The translations under genes were made by a program, and so were the position numbers. Shown piece after piece: positions 18,368-26,399 of a stretch of DNA of 64,000 nt (the stretch's first letter is position 1; each line of letters opens with the position of its first letter). The notes below the pieces were generated by a model. It was given only the letters and a program-made list of their open reading frames with translations, ran no database searches and was not told where the DNA came from. Origin of the DNA: Mycobacterium vicinigordonae (GTDB lineage: Bacteria > Actinomycetota > Actinomycetes > Mycobacteriales > Mycobacteriaceae); contig NZ_CP059165.1 in assembly GCF_013466425.1 (NCBI RefSeq), forward strand, positions 5,952,001 to 6,016,000, given 5' to 3'.

Positions 18368-19704
18368 CTCAATATCCTGTGTTCATGAGCGCCGATCCTC
18401 AGCTACCGGCCGCCGCCGGTGCGGGGCACCCCCGTCGCGCGGTGATCGAGCAGGCATGGCGCGCGATCGGTCCCGGAGTCGAGGTGCTGAGCAGCGACGA
18501 CGGTGGCCCGCTGACCCGGACCGTCAAACGCATCATCGACCCATTGGTGCTGCGCCTGCGCTCGAACCCGCAGTATTCGGCTCCCGTCTGTGCGGCCAGC
18601 ACGGCAGCTGCCATGTCCGAGTTGATCGTCGGTAACGCCGACAACTTGCGCTGTGCCGCAGCCTGGTTCGAGCTGCTCAAGGTCGAGCGCCGCCGGTTGC
18701 GGATCCGCAGCGGCAACGCTCAAGAGTTGTATTTTCCGGTTTGTTTCGAGCTCGCGGTCACCAAAGGCCCGCCCACGCCGCATGATCACCAGTCCGCCGC
18801 CGAGGTGTTGAGGAAGATTCACCAAGACCGCGACCGCACCGCGGTCGAGGTGCTCAACGACTACATCGCCGACACCGAAGTGGAGGCCGGGCTGGCGGTG
18901 CAGCTGGAACGCACCTGGCGGGATGTGCGGGCCGACGGCGTAACGCTCGAAGCGTTCCTCGCCGAGCTGAGCACCGTGCTGGGACCGGCGCGCGGACACA
19001 ACGCGGTCACCGCACGCCAGCGGGTCTGGTCGGCGATGATCGTCGACACCGCCCCCTACAACCTGGGTGCGCTGGCCAGGGAGCGGGACGCCGCGCTGCC
19101 CTGGTCAATAGTCCAATTGGGCCTGAGTTCGGTTGCACCGCAACGTGCCCCGAAGATCACGGGGGTCTCTGATGGCGATCGGCCGCTGGACCGGTCGGTG
19201 CTGGACCGGGTGCGGGCCACGCTGCGACGCGCCTTGAACCGCGACTCCCTGCCCGACATCCCGCTGCTGTGCGCCGAGGAGGTCGACCGAGCTTGTGCGC
19301 CATGGGGTTTGCTCGGCGAGGACAAGCAGGCCACACTGGTGGCCGGCATCGAGGTGGCCGTCGACCTTGCGCCCCTGGACCGTTCGCTCACCAGCCGCTA
19401 CGCGCTGGCCGCCCAGATCCAGGCGCGGCTGCGCAAGGAGGCCTACGTGCTGCACGCACGGCGATACCTCGCCGACGGTGAACCGATCCATCCACGTCAA
19501 CGACAGGTTGTCGATGAATTGGCTGCATTCGCACAGCCCTACCTGAACCGATTATGGGCGCGTCTGCATGGCCGGGACGTCTGGCAGGAGCCCTGCGACG
19601 ATCTCGACGACGTCCGTGCGCTGCTGGACGGAGTGGCCCGATCGGTGAGCCTGGACCATCGGCAGCGCATCAAGTCGATGCTGGAATTGCAGGCGGCCGG
19701 ATGA
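18364..19704 (+). CDS. Unrecognised protein, third gene of the TPR/CHAT operon
   Basis: 446 residues, soluble, predominantly helical, rich in Arg and Asp, with no motif I can name. Segments such as CAAWFELLKVERRRLRIRSGNAQELYFPVCFE and YALAAQIQARLRKEAYVLHARRYLADG look like structured helices. There is no signal peptide. GTG 18364 is taken because it overlaps the CHAT stop (GTGA 18364-18367); ATG 18385 (MSADPQLPA) is the alternative. Its stop overlaps the fourth gene (ATGA 19701-19704). The coupling implies a stoichiometric partner of the CHAT protein: a substrate, inhibitor or effector. Confidence 0.8.
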   Translation: MTQYPVFMSADPQLPAAAGAGHPRRAVIEQAWRAIGPGVEVLSSDDGGPLTRTVKRIIDPLVLRLRSNPQYSAPVCAASTAAAMSELIVGNADNLRCAAAWFELLKVERRRLRIRSGNAQELYFPVCFELAVTKGPPTPHDHQSAAEVLRKIHQDRDRTAVEVLNDYIADTEVEAGLAVQLERTWRDVRADGVTLEAFLAELSTVLGPARGHNAVTARQRVWSAMIVDTAPYNLGALARERDAALPWSIVQLGLSSVAPQRAPKITGVSDGDRPLDRSVLDRVRATLRRALNRDSLPDIPLLCAEEVDRACAPWGLLGEDKQATLVAGIEVAVDLAPLDRSLTSRYALAAQIQARLRKEAYVLHARRYLADGEPIHPRQRQVVDELAAFAQPYLNRLWARLHGRDVWQEPCDDLDDVRALLDGVARSVSLDHRQRIKSMLELQAAG

Positions 19705-20795
19705 GACTGGTCAATGACCCCGAGCAGCCCGCGCCCCTGATCGCAGGATTGGAAGTCGCTGGCGCCGCGTTGTTTTGGGTGGTGACAGACCCGCCAGATG
19801 CCGCGGACGCCGTCCAGGTTTCGCTCACCGACCCAGCGCGGGCGGACTGGCTGTGGCGCGTCGTGGGCGCCGACGGGCATCTCGCGATCCTGTCGGCCGC
19901 CGCTGGGACCACGGACCTGCCCGACGTTGCCATCGTGCCGGGATCGTTGGCGGCGCTACGCAGGCTGGCGATCGGCCACTGGCTGCGGCGCTGGTGGCCA
20001 GCCAGCCGGCGCGACGGCATCCCAGGTCTCGATGCGGCGCTGCTCGACGTCGAGGTGGCGCTGCTGACCGCCGCAGCGCAGGCCTTTTTCTCCGACGACA
20101 CCCTGGATTCGGACGCGGCCGCGTTGCTGGCACCGCACGCGGCGGCATTGACCGCCCACCTGGGTACCAGCGACCGCCGGGTACGCGAGTTGGTACGGGC
20201 GAGCGCCGAGTTGGCCGACGAGATTGGTGTGGACGGCAGCGGCTGGCCGGAACTGTCGGCAGCGCTGGATAATTCGGCCAATGCACCGGCCGTGCCGTCA
20301 GGACGCCAGGACGACTACGCGCTGGCCGCGGGCTCCGATGCCGCTCCGGGGACCGCGGCGATCGGTCGGGGTGTCGCGTCGATCAACTGGGCTGCGGTGC
20401 CGCCGGGAATCTTCGACGCGGCCGAGGACACCGTCGAGTGGCGCGTAGCGGTGTCCGGCCCGACAGTGATCGCCGTGGTGCGCGCCGCCGTCATCGGTCC
20501 GCATCCGGCCACCGATATCGCGGTGCGGGTGCAGTCCGGCGACGTCGCGGGCACCGCTGCATTGGACGCTCGGGGCGGGGCCGTGGTCGCGCTCGTCGAC
20601 GCGCAAGGGCGTGCATTGCTGGAGTCGGACGCTTGGAATCACGACTGGCCGCCGACGTCCGTCGTGGTCGGCGCCGGTGTCAGCGAGGCTCGGGAGATCC
20701 GGGACCAAATTCGCCAGTGGGTTCGGACACGGTTGGACCAACCACCGCAGGATGCGTTCCTGGCCGAGATTCTGGCGGCCGAATCCACTTACTGA
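19701..20795 (+). CDS. Unrecognised protein, fourth gene of the TPR/CHAT operon
   Basis: 364 residues, soluble. The N-terminal half has mixed strands and helices (LIAGLEVAGAALFWVVTDP; LDAALLDVEVALLTAAAQAFFSDD). The C-terminal half (about 245-340) looks beta-rich (VEWRVAVSGPTVIAVVRAAVIG...IAVRVQSGDVAGTAALDARGGAVVALVDAQGRALLES), possibly an Ig-like sandwich. There are no catalytic motifs, and only the operon context hints at its job. It ends 28 bp before the next reductase-like gene, which may be read-through from the same transcript. Confidence 0.8.
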   Translation: MRLVNDPEQPAPLIAGLEVAGAALFWVVTDPPDAADAVQVSLTDPARADWLWRVVGADGHLAILSAAAGTTDLPDVAIVPGSLAALRRLAIGHWLRRWWPASRRDGIPGLDAALLDVEVALLTAAAQAFFSDDTLDSDAAALLAPHAAALTAHLGTSDRRVRELVRASAELADEIGVDGSGWPELSAALDNSANAPAVPSGRQDDYALAAGSDAAPGTAAIGRGVASINWAAVPPGIFDAAEDTVEWRVAVSGPTVIAVVRAAVIGPHPATDIAVRVQSGDVAGTAALDARGGAVVALVDAQGRALLESDAWNHDWPPTSVVVGAGVSEAREIRDQIRQWVRTRLDQPPQDAFLAEILAAESTY

Positions 20796-20823
20796 GCGCG
20801 GGGCTCTTGCCTATGCTGAGCGA

Positions 20824-21882
20824 GTGCCCAACAAATATCGCGTCGTGCAATGGACCACCGGAAACGTCGGCAAGAGCTCGTTACAGTCGCTGGCCACCAA
20901 TCCCCAGTTCGAGCTGGTGGGGTGCTACGCCTGGTCCCCGGATAAGGCCGGCCGCGACGCCGGCGAACTGGTCGGCATCGGGCCACTCGGCGTGACCGCC
21001 ACCAACGACGTCGACGAACTACTGGCACTCAAACCTGACTGCGTGGTCTACAACCCGATGTGGATCGATGTCGACGAGCTGGTCCAGATCCTCTCGGCGG
21101 GAGTGAACGTGGTGACGACGGCCTCGTTCATCACCGGACACAACCTCGGCGCCGGCCGCGACCGCATCCTCGAGGCCTGCGAGAAGGCGGGTTCGACCAT
21201 TTTCGGGTCGGGGGTGAGCCCGGGCTTCGCCGAGCTGCTGGCCATAGTGTCGGCGATGGTGTGCAACAGGGTCGACAAGGTCACCGTCAACGAGGCCGCC
21301 GACACCACGTTCTATGACTCACCAGACACGGAGAAACCGGTCGGGTTCGGTCAGCCGATCGACAACCCCGAGCTGCCGCAGATGGCCGAGAAGGGGACGG
21401 CCATCTTTGGCGAGGCGGTGCGGCTGGTCGCCGACGCACTCGGAGTCGAGCTCGACGAGGTGCGATGCGTAGCCGAATTCGCGCAAACCACCGAAGACCT
21501 CGCCATGGCATCTTGGACCATCGAGGCGGGATGCGTTGCGGGCGTGTACATCAGCTGGCAGGGCATTGTCGGTGGCAACACCGTGGTCGACCTCAACGTG
21601 CGGTGGCGCAAGGGACAGACCCTGGAGCCGGATTGGAAGATCGACGGCGACGGCTGGGTCATCCAGGTCGACGGCCAACCGACGGTGACCACGAAGGTCG
21701 GGTTTTTGCCGCCGCCCTATTTCCAGGCCACCACGCTCGCCGAGTTCATGGCGCTGGGGCACATCATGACGGCCATGCCGGCGATCAACGCGATCCCGGC
21801 CGTGGTCGCCGCCGCACCCGGTATCGCCACCTACGCGGACCTGCCGCTCACCCTTCCCCGCGGGACGGTGCCAACGGGCTAG
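20824..21882 (+). CDS. NAD(P)-dependent dihydrodipicolinate reductase/amine dehydrogenase-like protein
   Basis: A 352-residue oxidoreductase with an N-terminal Rossmann fold (VVQWTTGNVGKSSLQSL at the dinucleotide site) and the 'GPLGVTATNDVDELLALKPDCVVYNP' stretch seen in this actinobacterial family. A C-terminal alpha/beta domain ends 'AAPGIATYADLPL'. It is related to DapB and 2,4-diaminopentanoate dehydrogenase; the substrate is unknown. A diverged paralogue lies at 43027-44112. GTG 20824 starts the conserved PNKYRVVQW block; no better start exists downstream. Confidence 0.82.
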   Translation: MPNKYRVVQWTTGNVGKSSLQSLATNPQFELVGCYAWSPDKAGRDAGELVGIGPLGVTATNDVDELLALKPDCVVYNPMWIDVDELVQILSAGVNVVTTASFITGHNLGAGRDRILEACEKAGSTIFGSGVSPGFAELLAIVSAMVCNRVDKVTVNEAADTTFYDSPDTEKPVGFGQPIDNPELPQMAEKGTAIFGEAVRLVADALGVELDEVRCVAEFAQTTEDLAMASWTIEAGCVAGVYISWQGIVGGNTVVDLNVRWRKGQTLEPDWKIDGDGWVIQVDGQPTVTTKVGFLPPPYFQATTLAEFMALGHIMTAMPAINAIPAVVAAAPGIATYADLPLTLPRGTVPTG

Positions 21883-22001
21883 ACGTCAGCGGCGCCGCCC
21901 GACAAAGCTTTTCGCTGCACAGGCTTGGGGTAGGTGGCACCTAAGGCCGGCACCTTGCGCGGCAGGCCGTCGCCGGCAACCGGAAGAGTTGCGCCGCTCA
22001 T
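21879..22001 (-). CDS. Possible small ORF (40 aa)
   Basis: Reads MSGATLPVAGDGLPRKVPAL and ends LSGGAADV. High GC at third codon positions and a stop codon overlapping the convergent gene's stop (as seen elsewhere in this window) favour coding. It lacks a good ribosome-binding site and has no recognised family. It may be a real small protein or the 5' remnant of a lost gene. Confidence 0.3.
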   Translation of the reverse strand: MSGATLPVAGDGLPRKVPALGATYPKPVQRKALSGGAADV

Positions 22002-22056
22002 CGCACCGGCCGAGGCTACGTTGCCCTCACCTGAATGAAGCTATCAGCGTGCGGGT

Positions 22057-22254
22057 ATGCAGCAGAACATGGCTGGAAACCGGTTTAGCAACACGGCGCA
22101 GTATTGGGGCGGCAGAGCGAAGGAGACGATCGGCCGACTCACCGGCAACAGGCGCACCGAATTCGAAGGCAGAGTCGATCAGGTCAAAGCGAACGCCAAA
22201 GATGCCGGCAACCGTGTTGCGCGCTCGTTGCGGCGGCGGCCGCGGCGTTTTTGA
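22057..22254 (+). CDS. CsbD-family stress protein (65 aa)
   Basis: CsbD-like sequence 'NTAQYWGGRAKETIGRLTGNRRTEFEGRVDQVKANAKDAGNRVA' matches the helical CsbD repeat pattern (G.aKE..G..tg......eG...q...) followed by a basic Arg-rich tail RSLRRRPRRF. CsbD proteins are small general-stress proteins of unknown mechanism. It pairs with the second CsbD gene 56 bp downstream. The tail is unusual and could bind nucleic acid. ATG 22057 or 22069 could be the start. Confidence 0.75.
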   Translation: MQQNMAGNRFSNTAQYWGGRAKETIGRLTGNRRTEFEGRVDQVKANAKDAGNRVARSLRRRPRRF

Positions 22255-22310
22255 TGCGCTCATGATCGGGTATTCGGTCTGAGTCAACGAACGTGACCAC
22301 AAGGAGCAAG

Positions 22311-22484
22311 ATGAGCGGCGAAGACAAAGTCAAGAACAAGATCGAAGACCTAGGCGGTCGCGCCAAGGAGGCGGTCGGCAAGGCTACCGGTGACCGCGAC
22401 ACCGAGAACGAAGGTCGCGTTGATCAGGCCAAGGCGAGCCTGAAAGACGCGGGCGAGAAGATCAAGGACGCTTTCAAGAAATAG
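22311..22484 (+). CDS. CsbD-family stress protein (57 aa)
   Basis: Canonical CsbD protein MSGEDKVKNKIEDLGGRAKEAVGK followed by ATGDRDTENEGRVDQAKASLKDAGEKIKDAFKK. It is highly charged, helical and cytosolic, and usually induced by general stress. AAGGAG stands 6 bases before ATG 22311, so this start is preferred over the in-frame ATG at 22293. It is a paralogue of the preceding gene. A perfect 13-bp hairpin follows about 70 bp downstream. Confidence 0.88.
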   Translation: MSGEDKVKNKIEDLGGRAKEAVGKATGDRDTENEGRVDQAKASLKDAGEKIKDAFKK

Positions 22485-22551
22485 TCCGTGCCGGCCTGGG
22501 TTCGCGTATGCCGCTGCGTCGCGTCAACCCGGTGCGCCGTACCACCAGAAG

Positions 22552-22594
22552 TGTCCCGCGCGAGCACCAAATGCGGTCGTTCTCGCGCGGGACA
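22552..22594 (+). terminator. Perfect 13-bp hairpin downstream of the CsbD genes
   Basis: tgtcccgcgcgag (22552-22564) pairs perfectly with ctcgcgcgggaca (22582-22594) around a 17-nt loop, followed by 'gtttgttg'. It lies in the 284-bp gap between csbD and the cutinase gene, which otherwise shows no gene. It is most simply an intrinsic terminator, although the long loop leaves a regulator-binding site possible. Confidence 0.6.
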
Positions 22595-22768
22595 GTTTGT
22601 TGCCAGATACATTGCGCCCAAAGCGGATCCGTGGCTCATCAAGGTTTCCGACTAAGTCAAGACCGAGTCGAGCGGCGGCGGTTACCCGATCTTTGCGGGT
22701 CAGCCCTGGTTGAGGAGACGGCGTTGCGGCTACTCGTAGTTGATCCAAGCAGGGAAGAGGTCGCGCAC

Positions 22769-23476
22769 ATGGATGGCTCCGCACCGATTCGCCGGATCGC
22801 GGTTGTCCTCGGTATCGCCGCGGTGATAGGCGCGTTTGCGCTGTTGTTCGAGCCGGCTCCGGAGGCCAACGCGGCCCCATGCCCCGATGTTGAGGTGGTT
22901 TTCGCACGCGGCAGCGGCGAACCACCAGGTCTAGGCAACGTCGGCGGGCCGTTCGTCGACGCGCTGCGCGCTGAAATCGGTGGGCGCTCACTGGGGGTAT
23001 ACCCGGTCAACTATCCGGCCAGCACCGACTTCGCCAGCCCGCAATTCGCCTCATCGGTGATCGACGGAATTCGCGACGCGGGCAATCACATCCAGTCGAT
23101 GGCCGCCAATTGCCCCAACACCAAGGAGATTCTGGGCGGATACTCCCAGGGCGCCGCCTTGGCCGGCTACGTTACCTCGGCCGCCGTACCACCGGGGGTG
23201 CCGCCTTCCGCCGTACCCCAGCCGCTCGCACCTCAGATCGCGAATCATGTTGCTGCCGTGACGTTGTTCGGCACACCCTCCCCGGAATTCCTCAGTCAAT
23301 ACGGCGCACCACAGATCGCCATCGGGCCGGCGTACCAAGCCAAGACCCTTGAGTTGTGTGCCGACGGCGACACGATCTGCGCCGGCGGCGGCACCACCCC
23401 GACTCTTGCACACACGTTGTATGCCGTCAACGGAATGACCGGGCAGGCAGCGGATTTCGCGAGTGCCCACCTCTAG
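22769..23476 (+). CDS. Cutinase family serine esterase (Culp)
   Basis: A secreted 235-residue cutinase-like esterase or lipase. Signal peptide about 1-36 ending ANAAP; disulfide pair Cys38/Cys115; nucleophile Ser126 in GGYSQG; second disulfide and catalytic Asp201 in LCADGDTIC; catalytic His215 in LAHTLY. Mycobacterial Culps hydrolyse lipid esters at the cell wall. The position corresponds to the cut5 region of M. tuberculosis (Rv3724), where the gene is split; here it is intact. ATG 22769 has AGGGAAGAGG upstream. The open frame further upstream contains the CsbD terminator hairpin and is not used. Confidence 0.92.
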   Translation: MDGSAPIRRIAVVLGIAAVIGAFALLFEPAPEANAAPCPDVEVVFARGSGEPPGLGNVGGPFVDALRAEIGGRSLGVYPVNYPASTDFASPQFASSVIDGIRDAGNHIQSMAANCPNTKEILGGYSQGAALAGYVTSAAVPPGVPPSAVPQPLAPQIANHVAAVTLFGTPSPEFLSQYGAPQIAIGPAYQAKTLELCADGDTICAGGGTTPTLAHTLYAVNGMTGQAADFASAHL

Positions 23477-23501
23477 GCGCTGGTTTTATATCGGTCGCGG
23501 G

Positions 23502-23639
23502 CTAGTCAGGCTCGTCGTCGTCGGGCGGTGGGGGCAGCGGCGGTGAGTTCTTCAGCCAGTCGCGCAGTCGGAACATGCCGTTGATTACGATGCCCAGCCC
23601 CAACAGGACCAGCGTCCCAACGATGATTGCGGTGGTCAC
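23502..23639 (-). CDS. Small single-pass membrane protein (45 aa)
   Basis: Reads MTTAIIVGTLVLLGLGIVIN, then GMFRLRDWLKNSPPLPPPPDDDEPD: one transmembrane helix, a short basic/aromatic linker and an acidic Pro-rich tail. Such architecture and its strong codon bias argue for a real gene. GTG start; the ribosome-binding site is weak. It lies between the convergent cutinase and the F420/PPOX gene, so it may be transcribed with the latter (gap 34 bp). Function unknown. Confidence 0.55.
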   Translation of the reverse strand: MTTAIIVGTLVLLGLGIVINGMFRLRDWLKNSPPLPPPPDDDEPD

Positions 23640-23673
23640 CGTTCCATGGTGGCAGGTTCAGCGGTGATAACCG

Positions 23674-24057
23674 CTACGCCGGGCTGACCTCGAGACCGAC
23701 GTGCACCTTGTCGATTCCCCCGCGGACGATCGAGTGGACGTAGAACCACCAGGCGTGATACCAGTACCGGCGCAGTACCGCGTTGTAGACGCGCCGCGTC
23801 TCCGACTTCGGCAGGATGCGTGCAACGCCTTCGACGGCCTCACTCTTTGGGTTGCCCAGGCCGCCGCTCTTGGCGATCGTCACCCGTGGAGTGTTACGGA
23901 TCCGCTTGACTTTCCAAGAGTCGTCGTCGGTGATGACCAGTAACCGGTCTCCGTCCGGCACACCCCAGATCGCAGTCGGCTTGGGTCGGCCGTCCTTGGT
24001 GAAGGTCGTCAGCAGCAGGTATTTGGACTTGACGACGTCTTTGAAGGTGACGGCCAC
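23674..24057 (-). CDS. PPOX-class F420-dependent protein (Rv2061c-like)
   Basis: A 127-residue split beta-barrel protein. MAVTFKDVVKSKYLLLTTF followed by TKDGRPKPTAIWGVPDGDRLLVIT and VKRIRNTPRVTIAKSG is the pattern of pyridoxamine-phosphate-oxidase-fold proteins that bind F420 or FMN in mycobacteria. The substrate is unknown. It resembles Rv2061c. The aromatic patch YWYHAWWFYVHSIVRGG near the C-terminus is family-typical. Confidence 0.82.
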   Translation of the reverse strand: MAVTFKDVVKSKYLLLTTFTKDGRPKPTAIWGVPDGDRLLVITDDDSWKVKRIRNTPRVTIAKSGGLGNPKSEAVEGVARILPKSETRRVYNAVLRRYWYHAWWFYVHSIVRGGIDKVHVGLEVSPA

Positions 24058-24190
24058 GTTGCGCCTTCCTCCCGGGTCAGTGTGTCGACTGTCTGGCTAA
24101 AAATTTCACAAACTTAACTACCCCAGGAGTCATGGCTGGAAACCTCAGCCCGATGTGGCCGGCCGCACAGACCGGTTGCAGAATGCCAGC

Positions 24191-25171
24191 ATGCATGTTC
24201 TGGTCACCGGAGGTACGGGATTCGTCGGCGGCTGGACTGCCAAAGCCATCGTCGACGCCGGGCACTCCGTCCGGTTCCTGGTGCGCAAGCCCGAGCGTCT
24301 GGCGACCTCGGCCGCTGCGTTGGGGGTCGATACGTCGGACTACGCCATCGGCGACATCAAAGAATCCGAATCCGTGCGAAAAGCACTCGAAGGCTGCGAC
24401 GCCGTCGTACACAGCGCCGCGCTGGTCGCCACCGACCCCCGGCAGACCCCGCAGATGCTGGCCACCAACATGGAGGGCGCCCGTAACGTCCTGGGGCAGG
24501 CCGTCCAGATGGGTCTGGATCCGGTAGTGCACGTGTCGAGCTTCACCGCCCTGTTTCACCCGAATCTGGAGACGCTGACGGTCGACCTGCCGGTGGTTGG
24601 CGGAACTGACGGCTACGGAACCTCCAAGGCCCAGGTCGAGATCTACGCCCGCGGCCTGCAGGACGCCGGTGCACCGGTCAACATCACCTATCCCGGCATG
24701 GTGCTGGGTCCACCGGTGGGTGACCAGTTCGGCGAGGCTGGGGAGGGTGTTCGCGCGGCGCTGCAGATGCACACCATTCCAGGCCGCAGCGCTGCCTGGA
24801 TGGTTGTCGACGTGCGCGACGTGGCAGCGCTGCACGCCGCACTGCTAGAGCCCGGTCGCGGTCCGCGCCGTTATATGGCCGGAGGCGAGCGGGTGGCGGT
24901 CGCAGATCTGGCGAAGATGCTCGGCGAGGCTGCCCATACCCCGATGATCTCGATTCCCGTTCCAGATTCCGTATTACGGGCTGCGGGAACGGTTTTGGAC
25001 TTCGTCGGGCCGTATCTGCCCTTCGACAACCCGTTCACCGCCGCCGGAATGCAGTACTACACCCAGATGCCGGAGTCCGACGACGCCCCAGCCGCGCGTG
25101 AGCTCGGGATCGCATTCCGCGACGCCCGCACCACCATCGCGGACACGGTCGCGGCACTGCACAGCACCTGA
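24191..25171 (+). CDS. NAD-dependent epimerase/dehydratase (Rv3725-like)
   Basis: Extended short-chain dehydrogenase of 326 residues: GGTGFVGGWTAKAIVDAGH (nucleotide-binding GxxGxxG), DAVVHSAALVA, the catalytic YGTSK (Tyr-x-x-x-Lys), and a C-terminal substrate domain. Substrate unknown; relatives act on NDP-sugars, flavonoids or sterols. It starts at ATG 24191 (MHVLVTGGTG), right on the domain. Converges with the TauD gene 22 bp away. It marks the end of the Rv3725-like backbone before the catabolic island. Confidence 0.88.
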   Translation: MHVLVTGGTGFVGGWTAKAIVDAGHSVRFLVRKPERLATSAAALGVDTSDYAIGDIKESESVRKALEGCDAVVHSAALVATDPRQTPQMLATNMEGARNVLGQAVQMGLDPVVHVSSFTALFHPNLETLTVDLPVVGGTDGYGTSKAQVEIYARGLQDAGAPVNITYPGMVLGPPVGDQFGEAGEGVRAALQMHTIPGRSAAWMVVDVRDVAALHAALLEPGRGPRRYMAGGERVAVADLAKMLGEAAHTPMISIPVPDSVLRAAGTVLDFVGPYLPFDNPFTAAGMQYYTQMPESDDAPAARELGIAFRDARTTIADTVAALHST

Positions 25172-25193
25172 CCACTCGACCTAATCTCTGGTC

Positions 25194-26039
25194 CTATTGG
25201 ATCGACTCATCACCAAGCACTGTGGTGCGCAACATCTCCCGCGGCGAGTCGGGGTCATAGGGCGCCGCGCGGTGCAGCACTCCGCGGTTATCCCAGATCA
25301 CGGTGTCACCGACCGACCAGTCGTGGCTGTACACCCGCTCGGGCACGGTGGCACGGCCCAGCAGTTCGGCCAGTAAGGCCCGGCCCGCGTCCAGGTCCAT
25401 GCCGACAACGTAGTCGGCAGACGCCCCCAGCACCAACGATTTTCGGCCACTGCGGTGGGTCCACACCAGCGGGTGCTCGTGGGTGCGCCGGGATCGCCAC
25501 CTCGCCAGCTGCTCGGGGGTCGGGTCGGGAGTGACGCGCCGTTGCGAGGCTTCCAGTGAATGCACAACACGCAGTCCGCCGTAGCGTTCCTTCTCCTCGT
25601 CGGTCAGCTCGTCATACGCGGCATAGGCATTCGCGAATTCCGTTTCGCCGCCCCATTCGGCGACGTGCACCGCCGACAGCACAGTGGCTTTCTGCGGGCA
25701 CTCGTCTGCGGTCGGTGTGCAACCGTCGATATGCCAGTCGAAAGTGGCCTTCAGGTATACGGCCGAGGAATTCTTCGACCGGTCCAGCGTGATCGGGTAA
25801 ATCCCGGCTACCGGATGGTGCCCGTCGGAGGAGTAATCGACCTCGCCGAGACGACTGCAGAAGGCGACCTGAGCCCGCGGCTCAATCCGTAGGCTGCGAA
25901 AGACAAGAACTCCGTTGTCTTCCAACGCATCCAAGATCGACCCGCCGATAGTGTCGTCGGTAACTAAGCGGTCCTGGTCTAGCCCGGTGACCTCCGCACC
26001 GACGGAATCACTGAGCTTGGTGATGGTGAGCGGACTCAT
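25194..26039 (-). CDS. TauD/TfdA-type 2-oxoglutarate-dependent dioxygenase
   Basis: A 281-residue non-haem Fe(II)/2-oxoglutarate dioxygenase. Iron ligands His103 and Asp105 in WHIDG and His256 in GVLHRAAPYD; Arg271 in REMLRTT for the co-substrate carboxylate. It is last in the minus-strand Rieske operon, 18 bp after the small partner gene, with GAGGGA before ATG 26039. It probably hydroxylates or cleaves an intermediate of the pathway served by the Rieske oxygenases. Confidence 0.9.
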   Translation of the reverse strand: MSPLTITKLSDSVGAEVTGLDQDRLVTDDTIGGSILDALEDNGVLVFRSLRIEPRAQVAFCSRLGEVDYSSDGHHPVAGIYPITLDRSKNSSAVYLKATFDWHIDGCTPTADECPQKATVLSAVHVAEWGGETEFANAYAAYDELTDEEKERYGGLRVVHSLEASQRRVTPDPTPEQLARWRSRRTHEHPLVWTHRSGRKSLVLGASADYVVGMDLDAGRALLAELLGRATVPERVYSHDWSVGDTVIWDNRGVLHRAAPYDPDSPREMLRTTVLGDESIQ

Positions 26040-26057
26040 GGTTCCCTCGTACTTTCG

Positions 26058-26399
26058 TCATGGCCGGGGTTCGCCGGTGCGGATCATGACGGCATCAGCG
26101 GCGTCGGTGGGCGTGATCTGGTGCATGATTTCCACCGCCATGGCCACCATGATCATGGAATAAATCAGGTGCAACAGGTTCAGCGCGTCGTCGGGCAGGC
26201 TGTCCAACTCGAACTTGTCGCAGTACTCGATCGCTTCTTCCAGTCGCGGCAGAAACGCGTCGTGAAACCGGCGCATCTCGGCCATGGTGCTGGCCGTCCT
26301 CATGTGCCAGCGCTCGGTTTCGGTTGCTAAACACCAGGTTTGGGCAAATTCCTCAAGCTCGGCGAAAGCGCTGGGCAGCAACGGCTCCGGCATCGTCAT
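26058..26399 (-). CDS. Small Rieske-associated protein, copy B (113 aa)
   Basis: Unrecognised, helical, acidic protein: MTMPEPLLPSAFAELEEFAQ at the start and YCDKFELDSLPDDALNLLHL then IYSMIMVAMAVE near the end. It overlaps the stop of the upstream Rieske oxygenase gene by ATGA (26396-26399). The same family recurs at 30496-30834, coupled to the second Rieske gene. It is too short and of the wrong pattern for a classical beta subunit (NTF2-like, ~170 residues). Probably a subunit or assembly factor. Confidence 0.8.
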   Translation of the reverse strand: MTMPEPLLPSAFAELEEFAQTWCLATETERWHMRTASTMAEMRRFHDAFLPRLEEAIEYCDKFELDSLPDDALNLLHLIYSMIMVAMAVEIMHQITPTDAADAVMIRTGEPRP

